Of a stretch of 39,022 nt of DNA, positions 8,000 to 17,284 are shown in pieces. Source of the DNA: 40-80 sp964503665 (GTDB lineage Bacteria > Bacteroidota > Bacteroidia > Flavobacteriales_D > Crocinitomicaceae); NCBI GenBank assembly GCA_964503665.1, contig CAZDAR010000022.1, positions 1 through 39,022 of the forward strand, given 5' to 3'. Both the position numbers and the translations under genes were made by a program. Within the stretch, counting starts at the first letter, position 1. Every line of letters begins with the position of its first letter. The notes beneath the pieces are model-generated. The model made no database searches. It had not been told where the DNA came from and saw only the letters and a list, made by a program, of their open reading frames with translations.

Positions 8000-9448
8000 T
8001 TACTGATTAAACAATTTAATCAATTGGTATATAATCGCAGCTATTGCAGCACTCACTGGTATTGTTAATATCCATGCCCATAATAAATTAATGGTAATTC
8101 CCCAACGAACGGCGGAAAGTCGTTTTGTCGCCCCTACACCAATGATTGCACCCGTTATGGTATGCGTAGTAGATACAGGAACCCCCATTTGAGATACCGT
8201 AAATAACGTCAAGGCTCCAGACATTTCAGCACAAACACCTTCTAACGGATTTACCTTCGTAATCTTAGTACCCATTGTTTTGACAATTTTCCAACCACCA
8301 AATAAGGTTCCAATACCTATCATTAAATAACAAGAGAAAGCGATCCACCCTGGCATTATCTCGTGATAAATTTTTGTTTGAATCACTGCTCCTTGTCTTA
8401 ACTCGGCTCCTACAAATTGAGAAGTAAATCCTTGATCCAATTTGCTATAGTATTCTGGGTTTAAATGTCTATTGGAATAAATCCATACATTATCATCAGA
8501 GTTAAAAATAGTATCTTCTTTTGTATAAACGTGAACGTGACTTCCATCTGCGTACTCAGGCTTAAGTTTTCTTAATTTTCCAGAATTCTCACGAAATTCT
8601 ACTTGCATAACTTCAGAAATCTTAAGGTAATCAGGTACTTCTTCCTTCACTTTCCCATCTCTATAAGCATTACCAAAGACAATCAGTGCTGCACAAATAA
8701 TACCCATTACTTTTTGTGAATCTGCGCCACCATGTCCAAGTGAGAAAGCAGCAGAAGAAACCAACTGAAGCTTCTTATACATGAAAGATTCTTTATTGTA
8801 TGTCTTACGTTTTCCATGAACAAACTCATAATACATAAAGGATAATGTAAATAAGACATATACAGCAATAACAATATACATCATAATTGGCTTCATATCC
8901 ATGTATTCAATAGCATACATCATAGAATAGGTAATTACAGCACTAGCTAGTAACCACCAAAATATTTTCTTCCAGAAATTCCGCTGCAACATCATTAGTG
9001 TAAAGATGAAAGCGATAACCCCACCAATTAATGGTGCTAAGAAGATGAAAGCGATGATTTTAAACATCTCGCTGGATTGAACCACATCAAAACCAGCATG
9101 TGCAACTGCAGCTCCTGCAAAACCACCAATTAAAGTATGAGACGAACTAGATGGTATTCCTAACCACCATGTCAGTAAATTCCAGAAGGTGGCAGCAAGT
9201 AAACCAGCAAGAATAACCCAAAGATTAATAGCATTATTATCTACCGTTTTTGCAACAGTATTACCAACACTCATATCAAAAACCCAGTAAGCGACGACAT
9301 TAAAAAATGCTGCCCAAACAACTGCTTGAAATGGAGTTAGTACGTTAGTAGAGACAACTGTTGCTATAGAATTTGCCGCATCATGGAATCCATTAATAAG
9401 GTCAAATAATAAAGCAATAACAATTATTACGATTAATAATGTAAGCAT
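8000..9448 (-). CDS. PiT-family inorganic phosphate transporter
   Basis: A 482-residue polytopic inner-membrane protein that imports phosphate by cation symport. It carries both halves of the PiT internal duplication: GFHDAANSIATVVST near residue 20 and GVPVSTTHTITGAIIGVG near 425. Hydrophobic segments span most of the length. A hydrophilic cytoplasmic loop lies between about 255 and 350. The HDAAN and STTHT motifs are intact. It lies 9 bp after the DUF47 gene, the common PiT-accessory pairing. The two are almost certainly cotranscribed. Confidence 0.94.
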   Translation of the reverse strand: MLTLLIVIIVIALLFDLINGFHDAANSIATVVSTNVLTPFQAVVWAAFFNVVAYWVFDMSVGNTVAKTVDNNAINLWVILAGLLAATFWNLLTWWLGIPSSSSHTLIGGFAGAAVAHAGFDVVQSSEMFKIIAFIFLAPLIGGVIAFIFTLMMLQRNFWKKIFWWLLASAVITYSMMYAIEYMDMKPIMMYIVIAVYVLFTLSFMYYEFVHGKRKTYNKESFMYKKLQLVSSAAFSLGHGGADSQKVMGIICAALIVFGNAYRDGKVKEEVPDYLKISEVMQVEFRENSGKLRKLKPEYADGSHVHVYTKEDTIFNSDDNVWIYSNRHLNPEYYSKLDQGFTSQFVGAELRQGAVIQTKIYHEIMPGWIAFSCYLMIGIGTLFGGWKIVKTMGTKITKVNPLEGVCAEMSGALTLFTVSQMGVPVSTTHTITGAIIGVGATKRLSAVRWGITINLLWAWILTIPVSAAIAAIIYQLIKLFNQ

Positions 9449-9457
9449 CTTAAAAAA

Positions 9458-10102
9458 TTAGGCGTATTTAACTACTATTGATTCAATAACATCTCCTACA
9501 TCTTCACACATATCCGTTGCATTTTCCAACGTCTGATATATTTCACGAAACTTAATGACTGTCTTCACGTCATCTTCCTTATCAAATAAACGCTCAATAT
9601 TTGCATCAAATATATCATCAGCCTGATTCTCAGCACTGTTAATCTTTATAATACACGCAACAATTTTTTGTGTGTTTTTCAAATTTCGAAGTTCTAATAC
9701 CGCTTTATTAACAGCAAGAACAGCAACATAAATAACATCTGCCAATTGACGTATACCCTCATCGTATGGGTCAACCTTATAGGTTGTTATTTTTTTTGCA
9801 GCATCATAAATATGATCACAAATATCATCCAATGCTAATGCTAAACTGTGAATATCTTCACGGTCAAATGGCGTAATAAAACTCTTACTTAATTCCGTGA
9901 ATATCAAATGGGTAATGTCATCGTTTTGATGTTCAATATCCTTCATTTCTTTCACAAGTAATGTTCTTTTGGAGAAGTCAACTTCATTTACCAACTCTAT
10001 TAACTTAGCTGCAATTCGTTCATTATTTAAACTTGCGTTTTCAAATAATGTATAAAAAATTTTGTCCTTTGGAAGTAGATATTTTATAATATTAAGCGCC
10101 AT
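9458..10102 (-). CDS. DUF47 / PhoU-like phosphate transport accessory protein
   Basis: A 214-residue, largely helical protein of the DUF47 family (TIGR00153-like), distantly related to PhoU. It has acidic helix motifs such as ALALDDICDHIYDA near residue 88 and a C-terminal ATDMCEDVGDVIESIVVKYA. The helices form bundles likely to bind metal and regulate the neighbouring PiT transporter. There is no signal peptide or membrane segment. It is first in the DUF47-PiT operon. Confidence 0.9.
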   Translation of the reverse strand: MALNIIKYLLPKDKIFYTLFENASLNNERIAAKLIELVNEVDFSKRTLLVKEMKDIEHQNDDITHLIFTELSKSFITPFDREDIHSLALALDDICDHIYDAAKKITTYKVDPYDEGIRQLADVIYVAVLAVNKAVLELRNLKNTQKIVACIIKINSAENQADDIFDANIERLFDKEDDVKTVIKFREIYQTLENATDMCEDVGDVIESIVVKYA

Positions 10103-10124
10103 CCTTTTTAAATTAAATTCTGGA

Positions 10125-10132
10125 CAAATTTA
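10125..10132 (-). promoter_or_regulatory. -7 box upstream of the DUF47-PiT operon
   Basis: The minus strand reads TAAATTTG, a full match to TAnnTTTG, 22 bp before the DUF47 start codon. The nearest TTG upstream (10149-10151) is only 16 bp away, shorter than the preferred spacing, so the -33 element is uncertain. Confidence 0.4.
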
Positions 10133-10206
10133 AGATATTAATTATAGCCAAACCACCTTAAATCAAATTTATTGATAAAATTAATACTTCCTAGTAAGCA
10201 CAAATC

Positions 10207-10237
10207 AAAAGCGCCATTCAAATGAATGGCGCTTTTT
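10207..10237 (-). terminator. Intrinsic terminator after glutamine synthetase III
   Basis: A perfect 9-bp stem GCGCCATTC (10211-10219) / GAATGGCGC (10224-10232) with an AAAT loop is flanked by A and T runs. The minus-strand T-run lies at its left side. It is just past the glutamine synthetase stop codon. Confidence 0.85.
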
Positions 10238-10238
10238 C

Positions 10239-12422
10239 TTATTTAGTGAATAATATTTCTCTAAATTTTGGTAAAGGCCATAAATCATCTGACACTAGCA
10301 ATTCTAATTTATCCGCATGGTAGCGAATATCACTGAAGTACGCTTTCACGTTATCACAATATACTTGAGCTCTTTTATCCATTTGCTCTATTTTGTTAGC
10401 TGCTTTTCGTTGAACCAACATCTCATCACTATATCCCTTCATTTTATTAAGATGAATGGATATTTTTTGAAGTAATTTATGTTGCGTATCGGCCACCTTT
10501 TCAAAATTATCCGGAAATACTTCTTTCATACCTCGAACATTCTCTATTAACTTATTCTGATAATCAATCACCGACGGAATAATTTTGTTATTCACTAAAT
10601 CCTCCAATACTCTGGCTTCAATTTGAACGCAATACACATAATTTTCATATTCCACTTCCTGACGCGCTTCAATTTCCCTCTTTGTCAAGACTTTCATCTC
10701 TTCAAAAAGCTCAATTACTTCTTTTCTATCCCAAACTGAAAGAGCACTTGGCGTATCCTTTAAATTACTTAATCCTCTTTTCTCTGCCTCTTTCACCCAT
10801 TCATCACCATATCCATTTCCTTCAAAGCGGATTTGTTTGGAGTCTTTAATTAGCTGCTTAATCTCTTTAAATATCGCTTCATCTTTCGAATTACCTTTTT
10901 CAATTCGAGCATCTACGTTTACTTTAAATTTCTTTAACTGGTGCGCAACGATAGTATTCAACATAGTCATTGGTTTTCCACAATTGGCGGTTGATCCCAC
11001 CGCTCTATATTCAAATTTATTTCCAGTAAAAGCAAAAGGTGATGTTCTATTTCTATCTGTATTGTCAAAAATTATTTCTGGTATTTTACCTATATCTAAC
11101 TTTAACGCTGTTTTATCTTCTGGCGTCATTTTACCTTTCTTAATACTCTCTTCTAAACTATCTAATACGGAAGAAAGATAAGAACCTAAAAACATGGAAA
11201 TAATCGCAGGAGGCGCCTCGTTAGCGCCTAATCGATAATCATTTGAAGCCGAAGCAATTGATGCTCTTAATAAATCTGCATTATCGTGAATCGCTTTAAT
11301 TGTATTAACGAAAAATGTTAAAAATTGTAGATTTGATTTTGGATTTTTACCCGGTGCCAATAAGTTAACACCTGTATTTGTAGATAAAGACCAATTATTA
11401 TGCTTTCCTGATCCGTTCACACCTGAGAAGGGTTTCTCATGTAACAACACTCTAAAATGATGTTTAATGGCAATCTTCTCCATCAAATCCATCAACAGTA
11501 AGTTATGATCATTGGCAAGATTACATTCTTCAAAAATAGGAGCACATTCAAATTGATTTGGTGCTACTTCATTATGTCTTGTCGAAACTGGAATACCTAA
11601 ACGAATTGCTTCATATTCAAATTCACGCATAAAAGCCGTTACCCTTCTCGGAATAGAACCAAAATAATGATCTTCTAATTGTTGTCCTTTTGCAGGAGCA
11701 GAACCTACTAAAGCACGTCCCGTCATCATAATATCAGGTCTTGCAGTATATAAAGCTTCATCAATCAAGAAATATTCTTGTTCCCAACCTAATGTCGCTA
11801 TAACTTTGGTGACATTTTTATCAAAGTATTGACAAACATCTACAGCAGCTTGGTCAATCGCTCCCAAAGCTTTCAATAAAGGCAATTTAAAATCTAAAGC
11901 CTCTCCTGTGTAAGAGACAAAGATAGTTGGGATACACAATGTTTTTCCAATCACAAAAGTAGGTGAAGATGGATCCCAAGCTGTATATCCACGCGCTTCG
12001 AATGTATTCCTTATACCTCCGTTTGGAAAAGAAGAAGCATCCGATTCCTGTTGTACCAATAAATCACCACTAAAACGTTCAATAGCTCTTCCTGGTCCAA
12101 CTGGTTTAAAGAAAGCGTCATGTTTCTCTGCTGTTGTTCCAGATAGAGGCTGAAACCAATGCGTATAATGAGTTGCGCCTTTCGTTATCGCCCAATCTTT
12201 CATCGCTGATGCAATTTGATCAGCGATATTTCTATCGAGTCGTTGCCCATTTTGTACACACTCTATCATCGATTTAAAAGCGTCTTCTGGTAAATATTCT
12301 CTCATCACTTCTTGATGGAAAACATTTTCTGCAAAAACCTCTGAAAGTTTTCTAGGAAAATCAACTTGGAGGGGCGTTCGACCTAATGCTTCGATATAGG
12401 CCTTTTGTCTCATGGAGCTCAT
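10239..12422 (-). CDS. glnN: Glutamine synthetase type III
   Basis: Makes glutamine from glutamate, ammonia and ATP, the entry point of ammonium assimilation. With 727 residues from the ATG chosen here, it fits the large GSIII class common in Bacteroidota, not the GSI class of about 450 residues. Visible GSIII landmarks include QEYFLID near residue 220, ARPDIMMTGRALVG, ANDHNLLLMDLMEKIA, the nucleotide-site HEKPFSGVNGSGKHNNWSL near 330, and RLGANEAPPAI. An upstream in-frame ATG at 12449 would add nine residues, but codons 2-4 there form a TATTTTTG promoter box. The downstream start (MSSMRQKAYIEALG) is therefore preferred. No glnB or glnK gene is adjacent. Confidence 0.95.
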   Translation of the reverse strand: MSSMRQKAYIEALGRTPLQVDFPRKLSEVFAENVFHQEVMREYLPEDAFKSMIECVQNGQRLDRNIADQIASAMKDWAITKGATHYTHWFQPLSGTTAEKHDAFFKPVGPGRAIERFSGDLLVQQESDASSFPNGGIRNTFEARGYTAWDPSSPTFVIGKTLCIPTIFVSYTGEALDFKLPLLKALGAIDQAAVDVCQYFDKNVTKVIATLGWEQEYFLIDEALYTARPDIMMTGRALVGSAPAKGQQLEDHYFGSIPRRVTAFMREFEYEAIRLGIPVSTRHNEVAPNQFECAPIFEECNLANDHNLLLMDLMEKIAIKHHFRVLLHEKPFSGVNGSGKHNNWSLSTNTGVNLLAPGKNPKSNLQFLTFFVNTIKAIHDNADLLRASIASASNDYRLGANEAPPAIISMFLGSYLSSVLDSLEESIKKGKMTPEDKTALKLDIGKIPEIIFDNTDRNRTSPFAFTGNKFEYRAVGSTANCGKPMTMLNTIVAHQLKKFKVNVDARIEKGNSKDEAIFKEIKQLIKDSKQIRFEGNGYGDEWVKEAEKRGLSNLKDTPSALSVWDRKEVIELFEEMKVLTKREIEARQEVEYENYVYCVQIEARVLEDLVNNKIIPSVIDYQNKLIENVRGMKEVFPDNFEKVADTQHKLLQKISIHLNKMKGYSDEMLVQRKAANKIEQMDKRAQVYCDNVKAYFSDIRYHADKLELLVSDDLWPLPKFREILFTK

Positions 12423-12438
12423 AATTTGTTTTTTTTTA

Positions 12439-12446
12439 CAAAAATA
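12439..12446 (-). promoter_or_regulatory. -7 box upstream of glutamine synthetase III
   Basis: The minus strand reads TATTTTTG, matching TAnnTTTG, 16 bp before the ATG at 12422. No TTG is found at the usual 19-bp distance, so this rests on the -7 element alone. Confidence 0.35.
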
Positions 12447-12506
12447 CAAAAAGACCCTACAATATATTACACGTTGTTAATAAAAAATGGATTTTTATTG
12501 ATACTA

Positions 12507-12525
12507 CCCCCTAAAAAATAGGGGG
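12507..12525. repeat. C/G-rich inverted repeat after the pseudouridine synthase gene
   Basis: CCCCCTA (12507-12513) pairs with TAGGGGG (12519-12525) around a 5-A loop. It stands out in AT-rich surroundings and lies just past the rluA-family stop codon. The expected T-run is missing, so termination is only probable. Confidence 0.5.
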
Positions 12526-12530
12526 CATAC

Positions 12531-13208
12531 TTATTTTTCAAAAAAAATCCACAAATTATCCTTTGGAACAGGAGCTGTAAAAGTTAATAACTCTTTCGTG
12601 GTTGGATGTGTTAATGTTAATTTTCTAGCATGAAGGTAAATAGAGCCATTTTCATTCGATCTTTTCGCTCCATATTTTAGATCACCTTTAATAATAGAGC
12701 CAACATTTGATAATTGACATCTAATTTGGTGATGACGCCCAGTAAAGAGTTCCACTTCTAAAAGAAAGTATTTATCAGACGAACGTAGTTTTTTATAATG
12801 TAATTCTGCTCTTTTAGCTCCCTTCTTATCCTCAGAAACGACGTACGATTTATTTTGCTTTTCATTTTTATGAAGATAATTAATCAATGTGTCTTCACTT
12901 TTCTTTGGTTCATTCTCAACCACCGCCCAATATATTTTTTTCGTTTCTCGGGTTTTAAATTGTTCACTCAAGCGAGATAGTGCTTTAGATGTTTTTGCAA
13001 AGACAACGACACCACTGGTTGGTCTATCCAATCGATGTACCACCCCACAGAAAACATTCCCTGGTTTATCGTATTTCTGCTTTAAATATTCTTTGATTAA
13101 ATCGGGGAGTGTTTCATCACCCGTTTTATCTCCTTGAACAATCTGAGATGGCAGCTTATTAATGACTATAATGTGATTATCTTCAAATAAAACCTGTGAT
13201 TCTTGCAT
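12531..13208 (-). CDS. RluA-family pseudouridine synthase
   Basis: A 225-residue enzyme that isomerises uridine to pseudouridine in rRNA or tRNA. The catalytic motif HRLDRPTSG holds the essential aspartate D61. GRHHQIRCQLS near residue 157 and GDLKYGA near 175 are the other family signatures. It starts directly with the catalytic domain and lacks an N-terminal S4 RNA-binding domain, like the short RluA or TruC types. The exact target base cannot be told from sequence. It is 36 bp downstream of the M1 aminopeptidase gene on the same strand and may be cotranscribed. Confidence 0.92.
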   Translation of the reverse strand: MQESQVLFEDNHIIVINKLPSQIVQGDKTGDETLPDLIKEYLKQKYDKPGNVFCGVVHRLDRPTSGVVVFAKTSKALSRLSEQFKTRETKKIYWAVVENEPKKSEDTLINYLHKNEKQNKSYVVSEDKKGAKRAELHYKKLRSSDKYFLLEVELFTGRHHQIRCQLSNVGSIIKGDLKYGAKRSNENGSIYLHARKLTLTHPTTKELLTFTAPVPKDNLWIFFEK

Positions 13209-13244
13209 TATTTAAATGAGTTTAGAAGTGTTGTTGACTTCAAA

Positions 13245-15122
13245 TTAGCGTAAAATATCTTCAATCGTTTCAATAGAAACACTATGGTATGCATTTTTAA
13301 ACTCATTAAATATCTTTCTTGCATACGCTTTGTTCTCTTTTGTTTCTGCCAAACGAATGTAAATAGGTTCTAAGAACTTCCTCCGTCCTACTTTACCCAA
13401 AAACTTCTCCATTGCTGGAAATGCTGGTTTATAATTCACATCTATTGCTAATAAAAACCATTCGGTTTGAATTTCTGCATTGTTCCAAGAATTAAAGTCG
13501 ACCCACTCATTTAGCTTATCCATTTTCTTTAACGAAATACTTCTTGGCATTTTACGTAAAAATTGCATCCACTCTTGTGTGTCAAACTCTGCTCGTTCGA
13601 GCGTGTATTCATTTTTATTTATAAATAATATCTGTGACAATGATTTTGAATCAGATACTAAAAGTGCTAAATTCTCCATGGTATCCATCTTCTTTGTCTT
13701 CGGTTGAAATCTGTCCTTTGGAATTTTTTCACCAAAAACCCATTCATCAATATTCATTAACTTGTCGATTCCTTTGATTTCATTCCTTAGATAAACCAAA
13801 AATTCATCTGTACTGATTGTTCTAAATCGGTATTTTTCAAAATATTTTTTGATAAAAGCATCCATTTTAACTCTACCTATTTTCTCTTCTATTGTCTTAA
13901 AGAAGAAAGCTCCACGACCGTATGGAACAGAAGTCATTCCATCATCAGGGTTCAATCCGGTGAGAGTTGGTTTTAATGGCAGTAAATAATGTTTGTTTTG
14001 CTTTTCATAATATGCTTTTTCAACAATGTATTCATGCCATTCAATTGTTGAAAGTACATCCGCATATTCTTTACCTTTTAGGTTCTCCATGATGCGGTGC
14101 TCTAAATAAACTGTCCAGCCTTCATTCAACCAAAAGTCTTCCCATGTTCTATTGGTCACTAGATTCCCTGACCAAGAGTGAGCCAATTCATGTGCAATGA
14201 CAGAAATTAAACTCTTATCACCAACAATTACTGTCGGATTTAAGAATGTTAAACGGGGATTTTCCATACCTCCAAAAGGAAAGGAATATGGCAGTACCAA
14301 GACATCATATCTTCCCCAAACGTATTTACCACAAAGTTTCTCACCATATTTCAACATCATAGGTAGATCGCTGAGTTCGTTTTTGACCGAATCAACCCAA
14401 GGAGTTTCTGCATATACACCTGTGTTATTACTTGTTTTTCTAAATGAAATATCCCCCACTGCTAAAGCAATTAAATAACTCGGAATTGGTTGAAGCATTT
14501 TAAAATGATACTTACCATCTGTATTTTTTGATTGAGGATTTGTTGCGCTCATCAATGCGAGTAAGTCTTTAGGTACTTCAATTGTTGCGTCGTAAGTAAT
14601 TTTATTGGACGGTACATCTTGTATTGGAATCCATGATCGTGTTAAGATTGCTTCTCCTTGTGTGTATAAGAAAGGAGCTTTTGTCATAGTTTGATTAGAG
14701 TCAAGCCAACCTAATGCTTCACTGTTAGGATTAGTTTTGTAGTAAATGTTAATGTACTTATCATTTTTACCAACACTCACAATTAGCGGAGCTCCTAATA
14801 CGGAATCATTTTTTTCTAATTTATAATCGACTTCAGTTTCATTATCTTTACCTTTTGTTACTTTAAGAATAGCCAAATTCTTAGTATCTAAAATAAAAAA
14901 GTTAGTTTCATCGACATGTTCAATTTCGTGACGAACAACACCTTTTATAACCTCATTATGAAAATCAACTTGCAGTTCAAGTGAAATATGCTTCGATCTA
15001 ACTTGATTAACATTCGAATAAGAATGATTAGATACTTTAATAATGTCACTCAACTTCTGACGCTCAAGACTCGATTGACAGGCAAATAAAATAAAGATGG
15101 AAAGTGATAATAATAATTTCAT
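13245..15122 (-). CDS. M1-family aminopeptidase lipoprotein (LTA4 hydrolase-like)
   Basis: A 625-residue zinc aminopeptidase. The first 15 residues form a lipoprotein signal with lipobox LFAC, so C15 should be lipidated. The exopeptidase motif GGMEN (284-288) is followed by HELAH (H311, E312, H315) and the third zinc ligand E334 in WLNEGWTVYLE. The run GGMENPRLTF, the spacing, and a helical C-terminal domain (about 480-625) resemble leukotriene A4 hydrolase and yeast aminopeptidase homologues more than PepN. In bacteria the role is most likely trimming of peptides in the periplasm or at the surface. Epoxide hydrolase activity cannot be assumed. Confidence 0.92.
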   Translation of the reverse strand: MKLLLSLSIFILFACQSSLERQKLSDIIKVSNHSYSNVNQVRSKHISLELQVDFHNEVIKGVVRHEIEHVDETNFFILDTKNLAILKVTKGKDNETEVDYKLEKNDSVLGAPLIVSVGKNDKYINIYYKTNPNSEALGWLDSNQTMTKAPFLYTQGEAILTRSWIPIQDVPSNKITYDATIEVPKDLLALMSATNPQSKNTDGKYHFKMLQPIPSYLIALAVGDISFRKTSNNTGVYAETPWVDSVKNELSDLPMMLKYGEKLCGKYVWGRYDVLVLPYSFPFGGMENPRLTFLNPTVIVGDKSLISVIAHELAHSWSGNLVTNRTWEDFWLNEGWTVYLEHRIMENLKGKEYADVLSTIEWHEYIVEKAYYEKQNKHYLLPLKPTLTGLNPDDGMTSVPYGRGAFFFKTIEEKIGRVKMDAFIKKYFEKYRFRTISTDEFLVYLRNEIKGIDKLMNIDEWVFGEKIPKDRFQPKTKKMDTMENLALLVSDSKSLSQILFINKNEYTLERAEFDTQEWMQFLRKMPRSISLKKMDKLNEWVDFNSWNNAEIQTEWFLLAIDVNYKPAFPAMEKFLGKVGRRKFLEPIYIRLAETKENKAYARKIFNEFKNAYHSVSIETIEDILR

Positions 15123-15130
15123 ATTAAATA

Positions 15131-15165
15131 GAAAAAGCCACCTACCTATAGGTAAATGGCTTATA
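15131..15165 (-). terminator. Intrinsic terminator after the HIT gene
   Basis: AAGCCA (15135-15140) pairs with TGGCTT (15157-15162), enclosing the palindrome ACCTATAGGT (15144-15153). On the minus strand it is followed by TTTTTC. It lies between the HIT gene and the M1 aminopeptidase gene. Confidence 0.75.
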
Positions 15166-15181
15166 AAGTTAGTTAATAAAA

Positions 15182-15571
15182 TTAAGCATTTATAATTTTT
15201 AAAGCAATTTCAGCAAGTTCCTTTTGTGAAAGCTTCAGTTTTTCTTTCGAAAAATTCATATCACTCACATTGTTAATTGGAATAAGATGAATGTGCACGT
15301 GGGGTACTTCCAGTCCAACAACTGACAAACCTACTTTCTTGCACGGAAATGCTTTTTTAACTTGAATAGCAACTTGTTTTGAAAAGACCATCAATTCAGC
15401 CAACAAATTGTCATCAATATCAAATATATAATCTATTTCTTGTTTTAGGATAACTAAAACGTGACCCTTTGTAAGTGGCAATATATCCAAAAAAGCAAGG
15501 CATGTTTCGTTCTCTGCAATTATATGAGCAGGAATTTCGCGATTAACAATTTTTGTAAATAAAGTTTCCAT
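15182..15571 (-). CDS. HIT-family (histidine triad) protein
   Basis: A 129-residue nucleotide hydrolase or transferase of the HINT-like group. The triad VPHVHIHLIP lies near residues 89-98, with the middle histidine as the probable nucleophile. The N-terminal IFxKIVNREIPAHI-type segment and PLTKGHVLVI are typical of bacterial HIT proteins, which usually cleave AMP-lysine or similar phosphoramidates. The real substrate is unknown. It follows greA with a one-base gap and shares its transcript, a pairing I recall in many Bacteroidota. Confidence 0.93.
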   Translation of the reverse strand: METLFTKIVNREIPAHIIAENETCLAFLDILPLTKGHVLVILKQEIDYIFDIDDNLLAELMVFSKQVAIQVKKAFPCKKVGLSVVGLEVPHVHIHLIPINNVSDMNFSKEKLKLSQKELAEIALKIINA

Positions 15572-15572
15572 C

Positions 15573-16046
15573 TTATCTTGAAATTTCGACTATTTCGAAT
15601 TTAACCACACCAGCAGGTGTAATAATGTCAGCTATATCTCCAACAACCTTACCTAGCAACCCCTGTCCAATAGGTGATTCAATTGAAATTTTCTTTTCTT
15701 TTAAATCAGCTTCGTTCTCGGCTACAAGTGTATATTCAACCATCTTACCGTTTTGGACGTTTTTAATTTTCACTTTTGATAAAATGAATACTTTTGAATT
15801 ATCCATCGTAGATTCATCAATTAAACGTGCGTTGGCAATAACACCTTCAAGTTTAGCTATTTTCATTTCTAAAAGGCCTTGTGCTTCTTTTGCAGCGTCG
15901 TACTCTGCATTCTCTGACAAGTCACCTTTATCTCTAGCTTCAGCAATTTGATTTGAAATAAAGGGGCGTTGAACTGAAATCAATTCTCTAAGGTCATCCT
16001 TCAATTTTTTCAAACCTTCTTCTGTATAATAGTTTAATTGTGCCAT
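15573..16046 (-). CDS. greA: Transcription elongation factor GreA
   Basis: A 157-residue cytoplasmic factor that rescues backtracked RNA polymerase by stimulating cleavage of the nascent RNA in the active site. The N-terminal coiled coil (about 8-75) carries the conserved acidic tip DLSENAEYDAAKE (near 43-55), whose Asp and Glu coordinate the second Mg2+. The C-terminal FKBP-like domain has SPIGQGLLGKVVGD near 125-138. Length is normal. It heads a two-gene operon with the HIT gene. Confidence 0.96.
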   Translation of the reverse strand: MAQLNYYTEEGLKKLKDDLRELISVQRPFISNQIAEARDKGDLSENAEYDAAKEAQGLLEMKIAKLEGVIANARLIDESTMDNSKVFILSKVKIKNVQNGKMVEYTLVAENEADLKEKKISIESPIGQGLLGKVVGDIADIITPAGVVKFEIVEISR

Positions 16047-16070
16047 TCTAAAATAGTTAAATTAATACGC

Positions 16071-16104
16071 AAAAAAACAAGAGAGCCAAATGACCCTCTT
16101 GTTT
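16071..16104 (-). terminator. Terminator of the TonB receptor / T9SS protein / PorV-like operon
   Basis: AAACAAGAG (16075-16083) pairs with CTCTTGTTT (16096-16104). On the minus strand a T-run (A-run 16071-16077) follows. It lies 28 bp beyond the PorV-like stop and before greA. Confidence 0.75.
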
Positions 16105-16132
16105 AAAACAAAGATATAAAATTTAATTCAGA

Positions 16133-17266
16133 TTATAAGCTAACTGCTAATCCAATTGTGTGAATCAAACCAAAAGGGCTTGACATTCTAACAGCATACT
16201 CAATACCAAGAGCAGATTTAGATTTAGTAATTGCATCTATAGAGAAACCAGCCGTAAATCCAGTTAGAGCATTTGTTCTATTCTCAACACTAAAAATATT
16301 TTTCTCATAAACATATCCTGCTCTAAGATTAAAAGCGATTTTATCAGAAGAAAGTCCATAATCAAGTCCTAGTCTTATTTGGTCATCACCAAATGAATTG
16401 GCAGTGAATGCAAACATAGGTGTCAATACATGAGCAATAGCTGACTTTGACTTACGCATAGAGTTAGAAGTACTACCTTCAACTTTAGATGCGCTCTTTG
16501 GTTTTTCTCCATTCAAGAAGATATCATAAGAAACTCCCATACTTAACAACGATGGTAATTCAAAGCTTTGTGTACGTTGTGTAAGACTTCCAGTTGCTCC
16601 TGACTGTACATATTCTGCTTGGTATTGAAATCCATCACCTTTATAACGCATAGCAGGGCCAACATTCTTAAGGACGATACCAATCTTTAAACGATCATTT
16701 TTTCCAGTTTGATAACGAACACCAACATCAATTGCAACACCAGTAGAAGAGGCATTAGAAATACTTTCGTTGATTACTTTCACTTGGATACCACCATGAA
16801 TAGACGGTGTAAACATCTTTGCATATCCTAAAGAGAATATATTCACCTTAGGAACAAAAACACCAATACCACCTTCAGGGTTATCGACTGTCGTACGTGT
16901 TATTTCACCGAAATTCATTGATTGTAAACCAACACTAATAACTCCAGCATCACCAATTCTTTGAGCAACACCAGCAGTAATGAAATTAATCTTAGCATTA
17001 CCTAACCAATTCGTATAATCAGCTTTAATTTGTGTTTTTCTAACTGTAGCTAAACCAGCAATGTTAATAAATGTACTTTCGATACCATTAACAGCAGAGA
17101 CATTAGCATCACCAACAGCAACACTTCTTGCCCATGGATTCACTAATAACTGTGTGCCTCCTGCAGCACCAACACGGTCTCCATTACCTGCTCTTAGTAC
17201 GGAGCAACTCAATAATGCTGCTCCTATAACTAATCCATTTAATATATTTAATTTTTTTCCTTTCAT
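16133..17266 (-). CDS. PorV/PorQ-family outer-membrane beta-barrel protein
   Basis: A 377-residue outer-membrane protein of the FadL-like PorV/PorQ family. A signal peptide covers about 1-26 (ending LRAG). The mature start GAAGGTQLLVNPWARSVAVGDA and the phrase FINIAGLA are the family's N-terminal hallmarks. Alternating hydrophobic strands fill the rest, ending in IHTIGLAVSL. In T9SS, PorV shuttles folded cargo from the translocon to the attachment complex. This copy lies 18 bp behind a large cargo-like gene, so a paralogue dedicated to that cargo is likely. Whether it is the main PorV or a paralogue cannot be decided here. A serine-rich loop near 245-265 is unusual. Confidence 0.85.
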   Translation of the reverse strand: MKGKKLNILNGLVIGAALLSCSVLRAGNGDRVGAAGGTQLLVNPWARSVAVGDANVSAVNGIESTFINIAGLATVRKTQIKADYTNWLGNAKINFITAGVAQRIGDAGVISVGLQSMNFGEITRTTVDNPEGGIGVFVPKVNIFSLGYAKMFTPSIHGGIQVKVINESISNASSTGVAIDVGVRYQTGKNDRLKIGIVLKNVGPAMRYKGDGFQYQAEYVQSGATGSLTQRTQSFELPSLLSMGVSYDIFLNGEKPKSASKVEGSTSNSMRKSKSAIAHVLTPMFAFTANSFGDDQIRLGLDYGLSSDKIAFNLRAGYVYEKNIFSVENRTNALTGFTAGFSIDAITKSKSALGIEYAVRMSSPFGLIHTIGLAVSL

Positions 17267-17284
17267 CTTTGCAAATTTTCAAGA

